From the NCBI GenBank assembly GCA_023935145.1, contig CM043701.1:77026817-77090816 (forward strand): DNA of 64,000 bases, in the 5' to 3' direction. Of the stretch, positions 56,882 through 64,000 are shown in pieces (the first letter of the stretch is position 1; each line of letters starts with the position of its first letter). This stretch comes from Bretschneidera sinensis. Lineage: Eukaryota; Streptophyta; Magnoliopsida; Brassicales; Akaniaceae. A program made the translations under genes and the position numbers. Under the pieces are notes generated by a model. That model did not search any database. It saw only the letters and a program-made list of their open reading frames with translations, and was not told the DNA's origin.

Positions 56882-57359
56882 GACAACCAGAGAACCTCAA
56901 CTGACTTACTACACCTTCATATTAATAATTGTATCATTTGACATCAAGATTATTCGGAGAAATCAAATTCTTCTTGAAGGCATAAATATGTCTAATTTTT
57001 GTCAAGATTCTTATTACACCGTCGTGCATTCTTTTCTGGATAGTTCCTATATATGTAATTTTTCGAGCTGTGTCATCACCCAACAATATAACTTCGTCAT
57101 AAGGCTTATGTTATGAAAATCAATCATTATTTCAGCAAATATGGTAGGAACAATCTAAATTCATAATCCATTCAGACATAAAGAACCCATTACCACTGGT
57201 AACAAGAACACAATCATAGTCAGCAGAGTCTTCTTCACTAACATTTGCTTCAGGTTGTTTATCTTTTTGAACCCTATTCCGATTCGGATTCTACTTTGAT
57301 TTTGACTTTGGTTTTGATTGTTTTCTTGTTGATTTTTTTTTTCAAATTCCAATAATCAT

Positions 57360-58160
57360 ATTTGTAATGCACTTTTTTTTTTTACAATAATGACAGGTCA
57401 CATTCTTATTTTTGGATTTTGAGTTGAATTTCTTGCTACTATTACCTGAGTTATTTTATCTAGATTTGCCTTTAGAACCTCTAGTGACTAGGGCATCACC
57501 TTGACTATGTTTCTCATAATTATTCACAGTCATATGTCACTCAAGCAATAGTGGTAGAGAACACAACAATAGTTATGACTGTGAATGAGATCTCATCTTC
57601 TAAAAAAGATGTGACCTGTGAATGAGATCACGTCAATGAGATCTCATCTTCTAAAAAACGTTTCCCTAAAGTGTGTAAACGATCGTGGTAGAGAACACAA
57701 CAATAGTAGGACCTGATCCTGATCATCTAATTTAACTTCCATTGAATTCAAATCAATAATAATGAAATTAAATTCATTAACATGAGATCTCATTGACGTA
57801 TCTTCTGTCATACACAACAAATACAATTACTGCCTTAACAAAATTTTGTTGGTAAGGAATTTTGTCATGTATAGAGACTCTAACTTACTCCATTAGCCAA
57901 CAATGGTTTTTTTGTTAGAACTTCATACAAGACTCCATCTGACAAACATAACTGAATTTTAGTCACGACCTTCTCATCCATATATGGTTTCTGTTCATCC
58001 GTCATCGTACTAGGCATCTTCTCCTTCCTCGGTAGCGCTCCTTTTGGGTTAATATAGCTTGCATATTTACTTGCCAAAGGTTAAAACTGCTAGTTCCATC
58101 AAACTTTTGTATATCGTACGAAGTGGTAGAAGATATTATGCCCAGATCGATTTTAACAAA
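57360..58160 (-). pseudogene. copia gag with zinc knuckle
   Basis: 58140-58010 reads DIQKFDGTSSFNLWQVNMQA with ILTQKERYR, the start of copia gag (usual F-D-G-x-N-F/Y-x-x-W). 57826-57644 reads VNEFNFIIIDLNSMEVKLDD and QVLLLLCSLPRSFTHFRETF, the UBN2 core. A C-H-Y-C knuckle fragment lies near 57400. The same region is present, more broken, in the duplicate copy at 60420-60949. Confidence 0.8.
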
Positions 58161-58175
58161 GCTTTGATACCAATT

Positions 58176-58457
58176 TGTTAGGAATAAAGCTGTGGAAAAA
58201 TAAAAAGACAAAAAATTTACGTGGATCGGAGTTAAAACTCCTACATCCACGGGCAATGGTGAGAGATTCTACTATAATCAAAATAGGAGTGCAAATCAAG
58301 AGGGATAAAACTTTATAAGCCAAAAATCCCAAATACACCAAAATCTAGGCTACCACAAATTTAATTAGAAAAATAAATAGCCTAGAAGAAAATAAGTTTT
58401 AACCACTCATAGGGATTGTTGTACAGCTTTGTCTCTTCAGCATGATGAAAGAAGAGA

Positions 58458-58493
<36 letters not shown>

Positions 58494-58670
58494 CAAGGTC
58501 AAGGAAAATCCTTCTTCTATTTAATTTGGTATTCCATGTCCTAGTAACAAAACAACCACCATTTTTAATTATCACTTTTCGTATTGCAATTTGTACTCTT
58601 GCGTAATGACGTGACAACTAAAAGAATAATGAACTTGCTTTTACTACAAAATTACAAACCATATCTAACA
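58176..58670 (-). repeat. 5' LTR of the copia element
   Basis: 495 bp, minus-strand start TGTTAGATATGG and end TTCCTAACA, with the primer-binding site immediately inside. It contains a 30-bp (AT)n run at 58461-58490, which lies within the LTR and explains its extra length over the copy at 60950-61428. Confidence 0.88.
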
Positions 58671-59108
58671 ATGACAATGAAATTTGGTTGCCAACCTTCG
58701 GCCACAAATTACAATATCAGTTAAGTTTGGTTTGAAAGCCTAAGCAAGTGCTTCTCATTTCCTAAAAGTCTAACAGTTACGGGTACTACATTGCCATTAT
58801 TAAGAAACCAATTGTGGAGAAGATTAAACCAATTAGAAACAATAACTAACTAAATATAGATTGGCTAATGAAACTTTGTTTTGGAAAATAAGTGTAGATG
58901 GAACCAAGGTACATTGAAGCATAATTTAGTTAACTTATAAGAGTTGTACTATGTTGACGCTGAAGAAAGTTGGACAGTTGATTGAAGGGGAGGCTACCAT
59001 TAAAGTGAATAGTTTGACTATTTGACATAACAAATCTATTTAACTAAAGCAATATTATAAAACACATATTAATGTTGTTTTCTGCTTCAGGTTAACATTG
59101 ATCTTGAT

Positions 59109-59505
59109 ATGGAGTTGAAGGCTTATGAAGAACCACATGCATATCAAGAAAACTACCATAGGAAAATGTTTGGGAATAGTAAGGTTTCTTTCTATTTGAA
59201 AGCATCTAATTGTATTTTCTCCTACGTGAAGGATAGATCTATAAATCAGCAAACTTGGTGCAAGTTACTGTTGGAGGAAATCGTATTCATGGAAATATTC
59301 CTAAGGAAGGTATTAGGTCTGGGGTTCAACCAATTGATTGGAACAATACCAAGTTCTGTTGGTAAGATGCAAAATTTCACTATTTTCACTCTTTGGGGAG
59401 TAAAACTCTTGGGAGGTATCCCATATTCTCTGGGAATATTATTTCTATAGAAGTAATCAATTTAAGCATGAACAATTTGCAATCAAGCATCTGTTCTACA
59501 AGCTA
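59109..59505 (+). pseudogene. LRR receptor-kinase fragment, unit 1
   Basis: Around 59270-59320 one frame reads VTVGGNRIHGNIPKE and another frame continues with LGLGFNQLIGTIPSSVGKMQ, FTIFTLWG and LLGGIPYSLG. These are plant LRR repeats (N-x-x-x-G-x-I-P) as in the extracellular part of LRR-XII-type receptor kinases. A frameshift separates the two blocks and the second ends in a stop. The ATG at 59109 opens 45 residues of unrecognised sequence. No signal peptide, transmembrane or kinase part is present; it is a captured or residual gene piece. Confidence 0.7.
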
Positions 59506-59649
59506 CATTTATTGATTTGGTCTTTAAGTACTTTCGTTGATTTTTTGAAGTATTTGTAAATGTAGAGTATGCTTGTGAATGTTTTTTGGTATGTGTAAGA
59601 GTTCTTAAGCGTGTTAGAGTTAGTTCTGGTATGTGAGTCTATTTTATGA

Positions 59650-59854
59650 GAAATTATTGGCTGGCTTTGGTCTAAACCATTGGGTTTAGACAAATTGGAA
59701 ACTTCACTAGTACTTTTAGAAATTTTACTGATAATGTTAATTTTTGGGTCCCACACCAATATTGATGTTATCAATAAAGCTTTTCAAAATTACCAGTGAA
59801 GTTTTTAGTTTGTCTAAATCTTTGGATGTAGACCAGAGCCAACCAATAATTTTT
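59650..59854. mobile_element. Small MITE, copy in unit 1
   Basis: About 205 bp with terminal inverted repeats: TTATTGGCTGGCTTTGGTCT at the left pairs with AGACCAGAGCCAACCAATAA at the right. A second inner repeat, GTTTAGAC, is followed by AACTTCACTRGT on both arms. No coding capacity. It is the duplicate of 62410-62615. Confidence 0.75.
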
Positions 59855-60949
59855 GTTGTTTTATTATCTGTTTATTATCCAATCTAATTGTTTTGGGGTT
59901 TGTTCATTGGAATGCGTCGTCATTTTCCAATGAACCTAAGTTTTACTTTTGTTATTATTTCTTTGCCACCTATCAATGTTGTTTTCCTTTCTGTACTCTT
60001 CTTTCTTCTTTAACGTAGAAAAGACAAAAAGCTTCAGTTCCTCATTTTTTTCCGATCAAGTTGTTTCTCTTTTTTATCCCTATTCCGATTCTGATTCTAC
60101 CTCGATTTTGACTTTGGTTCTGATTGTTTTCTTGTTGATTTTTTTTTCCAAATTCTAACACTCAGATTTGTAATGTCCTTTTTTTTTTATAAAAATAATG
60201 ACAGGTCACATTCTTATTTCTAGATTTTGATTTGAATTTTTCGGCTGCAATTACCTGAACTATTTTATCTAGATTTGCTTTTAGAACCTCTAGTGACTAG
60301 GGCATCACCTTGACTCTGTTTCTTATAATTATTCCAAGTTATATGTCGCTTAAACAATTCTTTAGAAAATAAAGTGAATTTAACATCTTCTAAAAAAATT
60401 GTATCTCTACCAAATAGAAAAGTTTCCCTAAATTGTGTAAACTATGGTGGTAGGGAACACAGTAATAGTAGGGCATGATCCTGATCATCTAATTTAACTT
60501 CCATTGATATCAAATCAATAATAATGAAATTAAATTCATCAACATGAGATCTCGTTGATGTATCTTCTGTCATACGCAATAAATACAATTGCTACTTTAA
60601 AAACAGTTTGTTGGTAAGGGATTTCGTCATGTATAAAGACTCTAACTAACTCCATTAGCCAACAATGATTTTTTTTTTTGTTAGAACTTCACGCAAGACT
60701 CCATCTGACAAACACAACTGAGTTGTAGTCACAGCCTTCTCATCCATATGTGGTTTCTGTTCATCTATCATCGTACTAAGCATCTTCTCCTTCCCTGGTA
60801 GTGCATTTTTCAAACATTTTGAGTTAATACAGCTTGTATATTTACTTGCCAAAGATTAAAACTACTGGTTCCATCAAACTTTTTTATCTCGTATGAAGTG
60901 GTAGAAGACATTTTGCCCATATCAATTTTAACAAAGCTCTAATACAATT

Positions 60950-61428
60950 TGTTAGGAAAAAAACAGTGGAAAAATAAAAAGACAAAAAAATTATGTGGTT
61001 TGGAGTTAAAACTCCTAGGTCCACGGACGATGGTGAGAGATGCTACTATAATCAAAATTGGAGTATAAATCAAGAGGAATAAAACTCCATAAGCCAAAAT
61101 CCCAAATACACCCAAATCTAGGCTACCACAAATTTAATTGGGAAAATACAATAGCCTAGAAAAAAAAAGTTTTAACAACTCACAGGGATCTATTTGTTAT
61201 ACAGCTCTGTCTCTTCAGCTTGATGAAAGAAGAGAAATAGGCATATATAGGCAAGGTCAAGGAAAATCCTTCTTCTATTTAATTTTGTATTCTGTGTCCT
61301 ATTGCCAAACCAACCACAAATTTTAATTATTGTTTTTCTTTTTGCAATTTTTACTATTGCATGATGACGTGACAATCAAAAGAATAATGAGCTCACTTTT
61401 ACTATAAAATTACAAACCATATCTAATA
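60950..61428 (-). repeat. Copia LTR in duplication unit 2
   Basis: About 479 bp; it matches the LTR at 58176-58670 along its length except for the (AT)n run. The neighbouring primer-binding region (AATACAATTTG on plus) has lost part of the motif. It is not a separate insertion: it was copied with its flanks. Confidence 0.85.
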
Positions 61429-61866
61429 GTGACAATGAAATTTGGTTGCCAACCTTGGGCCACAAATTACAGTTTCAGTTAAGTTTGGTTTGAAAGCCTA
61501 AGCAAGTGCTTCTCATTTCTTAAAAGTCTAATAGTTACGGGTACTACATTGCCATTATTAAGAAACAAATGGTGGAGAACATCAGACCCTTTGGGAACAA
61601 TAACTAACTAAATATAGATTGGTTAATGAAAATTTTTATTGGAGAATATGTGTAGATGGAACCAGGGTACATGGAAGCATAATTTAGTTAACTTATAAGA
61701 GTTGTACTATGTTGACACCGAAGAAAGATAGACAATTTATTGATGGGGAGGTTACCACTAAAGTGAACAGTTTAACTATTTTACATGACAAATCTATTTA
61801 ACTAAAGCAATATTATAAAACACGTATTAATGTTTTTTTCTGCTTCAAGTCAACACTGATCTTGAT

Positions 61867-62265
61867 ATGGAGTTGAAGGCTCATGAAGAACTATACGAGT
61901 ATCAAGAAAACTATGATAGGAAAATGTTTGGGAATAGTAAGGTTACTTTCTATTTGAAAGCATCTAATTGTATTTTCTCCTATGTGAATGATAGATCTAT
62001 AAATCAGCAAACTTGGTGCAAGTTACTTTTGGAGGAAATCATATTCATGTAAATATTCCTGTGGAAGGTATTAGGCTTGGGGTTCAACCAATTGACTGGA
62101 ACAATACCAAGTACTGTTGGTAAGATACAAAATTTCACAATTTTCACTCTTTGGGAAAAAAAAAAAACTCTTGGGAGGTATCCCATCTTCTCTGGGAATA
62201 TTACTTCTTTAGAAGTAATTAATTTAACCATGAACAATTTGTAATCAAGCATCTGTTCTACCAGC
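61867..62265 (+). pseudogene. LRR receptor-kinase fragment, unit 2
   Basis: Duplicate of 59109-59505. The GGNHIHVN-like LRR start, GTIPS and GGIPS blocks are still visible, but there are additional stops (for example at 62050) and an A-run insertion near 62157-62166. It is more decayed than unit 1. Confidence 0.65.
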
Positions 62266-62409
62266 TGCATTTATTGATTTGGTCTTTGAGTACTTTTGTT
62301 GATTTTTAAAGTATTGGCGAATGTAAAGTATGCTTGTGAATTTTTTTTGGTATGTGCAAGAGTTCTTAAGCATGTCAGAGTTAGTTCAGGTATGTGAGTT
62401 TGTTTTATG

Positions 62410-62615
62410 AAAAATTCTTGGCTAGCTCGGGTCTAAACCATTGGGTTTAGACTAGATGGAAACCTCACCGGTAATCTTAAAATTTTTACTGATAATGTTA
62501 ATTTTTGGGTCTCACACCTATATTGATGTTATCAATGAAGCTCTTCAAAATTACCAGTGAAGTTTTCAGTTGGTCTAAACCTTTGGGTTTAGACCTGAGC
62601 TAGCCAAGAATTTTT
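62410..62615. mobile_element. Small MITE, copy in unit 2
   Basis: About 206 bp. TTCTTGGCTAGCTCGGGTCT at the left and AGACCTGAGCTAGCCAAGAA at the right are inverted repeats with one mismatch, and complementarity extends through CAAAAATT at the outer end and GGTTTAGAC inside. The arms are better preserved than in the copy at 59650-59854. Confidence 0.8.
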
Positions 62616-62878
62616 GCTGTTTTATTGTCTGTTTATTATCCTGTCTAATTGATTTGGGGTTTTTTCATTGGAATGCGGCGTCATTTTTCAATGAACCTAA
62701 GTTTAACTTTTGTTACTATTTCTTTGCCACCTGTCCATGTTATTTTCCTTTATGTACTCTTCTTTCTTCTTTAACGTAGAGAAGACAAAAAGCTTTAATT
62801 CCTTGTTTTTCGCTGATTAGAGGGACTTTTTGGATTTAAGGGAGTTTTGGAGAGAGCATCGATGGAGAAGATGACAAG

Positions 62879-63400
62879 TGATGGAGCCTACAGAAACCAG
62901 AACCAACGGGAAACCACCACATGGACCCTGGCATCACCAATGGGACGATAATGTGTGTCAAGCCTCCACAGCATGGCAAATACACGTGGAACGGGCAGAT
63001 TACACGATCACCATGTCTAAGCGTGATTAGCGGGCCTAATCCCCTCTGAAACACGCAACACTATGAGCATGCGATTAAGATCTTTCTCTAAGTCCCAGGA
63101 TCATAGGATCAGGGCCATACCTCCCCCCACGTGGGCGACCTCCACTCAGAAGACTATAAATAGCCTAAGGTATGTGAGTCCAACACAAGACTTTATATAT
63201 TTCCATTACTACTCTACTTTAAAATTAATCCTCACCCTCGGCCTGACTAGAGTGTCGGAGCGCCCTCGGAGGTCTCGCTCTCCCCTCCTTCCGAGGGTCC
63301 CTTAGTTCACCCTTATCATTTGTGCAGACCTTAAGAAGTTAACCATAGGCCACGTTAGCACCAATGCCATGTCAATACCAAATATTTTTTGGCATCAACG
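62879..63400 (+). repeat. 5' LTR of the second Tat-like element
   Basis: About 522 bp from TGATGGAGCC to CATCAACG. Shared with the 18564 LTR are ACACGTGGAACGG, CCCCCACGTGGGC, TATAAATA at 63155-63162, GCCCTCGGAGGTCTC...TTCCGAGGG and CACGTTAGCACC. The relation is that of family members, not of a recent copy. ACAAG precedes it as a possible target duplication. Confidence 0.87.
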
Positions 63401-63402
63401 GA

Positions 63403-63422
63403 TTGGTGCCGTCTGTGGGAAA
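63403..63422 (+). other. Primer-binding site of the second Tat-like element
   Basis: TTGGTGCCGTCTGTGGGAAA follows the LTR by two bases, in the same position as TTGGCGCCGTCC at 19118. Confidence 0.8.
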
Positions 63423-63479
63423 CCATAATCTTTCATTGCACAGTACAAGCGAAGAAGTCTAGAGAACTTATCTGTTACG

Positions 63480-64000
63480 ATGCTGCCAAGAAACACCACA
63501 AAAGAACCGGTAAGGGAGCCCCAATGGCATGCTCTGCTCCTATCTGGGGCAACGCCTAGAGCCAACGATCTAGGCCTAGATTCCCCATAATCCTAGAACA
63601 CGCAACCACTGGGTCAAGTAGACAGCCCCCCATCAGAGAACAACGCCCTCATATATCTTGAACTAACTCCCCCGACTATGAGGAAGCAGTTGCACACTCT
63701 CAGGCTGCCCCCGTGACTCAAGCTCAATTCCAAGAGCTCTCTCGAATGATAGCCAACTTAGCGGCCTAAGTCCGAGGCGGAGGCTAGCAACCCTTATTTT
63801 CTCCCCACCAAGCTCCTGAGCAAGTGAAATCTTCTGATAGCAAAGATCCAACCTACAACCAGTCCATTGTTGAGCCCTCACTGCTTTGCGGTCGATCCAA
63901 GGAAAGCTTCTCCAAGAGCAACTTCAACCTAGACAGACGATTTGAGGAGATGGAAGAAAAAATAGACAGGGCCCTCAAGCATAGAAGCCTCAGTGTCTTG
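63480..64000 (+). pseudogene. gag start of the second Tat-like element
   Basis: ATG at 63480 opens MLPRNTTKEPVREPQWHALL, parallel to the gag start at 19194. Downstream the homology goes on in changing frames (QAQFQELSRMIANLAA, HQAPEQVKSSDSKDPTYNQS, MEEKIDRA). Stops at several places show it is also defective. Confidence 0.8.

Larger units (their letters stand above)
54848..58670 (-). mobile_element. Ty1/copia retrotransposon with internal deletion
   Basis: Minus orientation: 5' LTR 58670-58176, primer-binding site 58175-58160 (TTGGTATCAAAGC, initiator-Met type), gag, zinc knuckle, integrase, a junction, 3' LTR 55328-54848. Integrase before any RT sequence is the copia order. Between about 55900 and 55330 almost the whole RT and RNase H are missing: KWVFKKK-like and MFTKPL-like ends stand close together. 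The bases flanking the two LTRs (ATAAA left, ATGAC right) do not match, so either ends have mutated or the two LTRs were joined by recombination. Confidence 0.8.
57275..60062. repeat. Direct segmental duplication, unit 1
   Basis: This unit and 60081-62818 are diverged direct copies about 2.76-2.81 kb apart. Both contain, in order, copia gag, primer-binding region, copia LTR, 60671-type flank (GACAATGAAATTTGGTTGCC), an LRR fragment, a small MITE and the block CTTCTTTCTTCTTTAACGTAG. The copies meet almost head to tail near 60062-60081 at TATTCCGATTC. It began as a duplication of host plus transposon DNA after the copia insertion. Confidence 0.88.
60081..62818. repeat. Direct segmental duplication, unit 2
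   Basis: Second copy of 57275-60062. It includes a copia LTR at 60950-61428, whose end is mutated (CTAATA for CTAACA), and a copia gag fragment at 60420-60949. The unit lacks the integrase and 3' LTR found left of unit 1, so the copia piece here is only the duplicated 5' half. The right end is close to 62818, shortly before the next Tat-like LTR. Confidence 0.85.
62879..64000 (+). mobile_element. Second Tat-like element, start only (runs off right edge)
   Basis: An LTR (62879-63400), a primer-binding site and gag leader are present in the same orientation as the element at 18564. Whether it also carries a hairpin array cannot be seen. Confidence 0.88.

Noticed and set aside
60950..61428. A separate copia insertion or solo LTR
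   Set aside because: The flanks on both sides match those of the LTR at 58176-58670, so it was copied as part of a segmental duplication.

Overview
This is a stretch of plant nuclear genome, most likely a eudicot. It has GT-AG spliced genes, a phytocyanin of the early-nodulin-like type found only in plants, plant retrotransposon lineages (Tat-like and Athila-like Ty3/gypsy, Ty1/copia, LINE, SINE) and AT-rich introns. The species cannot be named from the sequence. Only two host genes look intact. One is a 12-exon DEAD-box RNA helicase of the Has1/DDX18 type (plus strand, 5677-14466). The other is a 2-exon early nodulin-like protein (minus strand, 15527-16435). Almost everything else is transposable-element DNA.

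Layout. 1-5233: a decayed minus-strand Ty3/gypsy element running off the left edge, with an 1.8-kb solo LTR (flanked by ACAAT) inside its RNase H region. 5234-14466: helicase promoter and gene; its introns hold a MITE-like element, a SINE with a 15-bp target duplication and several small repeats. 14467-18558: ENODL gene, a LINE remnant and a hAT-like terminus. 18564-50405: one 31.8-kb Tat-like Ty3/gypsy element in plus orientation. Both LTRs and the 5-bp target duplication ATGAT are present. It carries a stop-riddled gag-pol, an antisense spliced gene, about 15 kb of a 48-bp tandem repeat, a second broken copy of the antisense gene, a polypurine tract and the 3' LTR. A 6.6-kb Athila-like relic lies nested in the repeat array (40445-47050). 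50411-54847: non-coding DNA with another MITE-like element. 54848-62818: a minus-strand copia element without most of its reverse transcriptase, overlapping a 2.8-kb direct duplication that also copied a receptor-kinase LRR fragment and a small MITE. 62879-64000: start of a second Tat-like element that leaves the right edge.

The main discovery candidate is the 48-bp array. Every unit is an 11-bp inverted repeat around a 10-nt loop, followed by a 16-nt spacer, so the array is hundreds of potential hairpins in series. A second subfamily at 48.38-48.72 kb has a changed stem with both arms changed together. Just upstream of the array (26984-27087) are three shorter hairpins with unrelated stems. 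Variation inside the array is concentrated at the four CpGs of each unit, as expected for methylated DNA. Tandem repeats in the 3' untranslated part of Tat-lineage elements are known as a source of satellites; the hairpin architecture, the size, and the bracketing by two copies of the antisense gene are what deserve a closer look.
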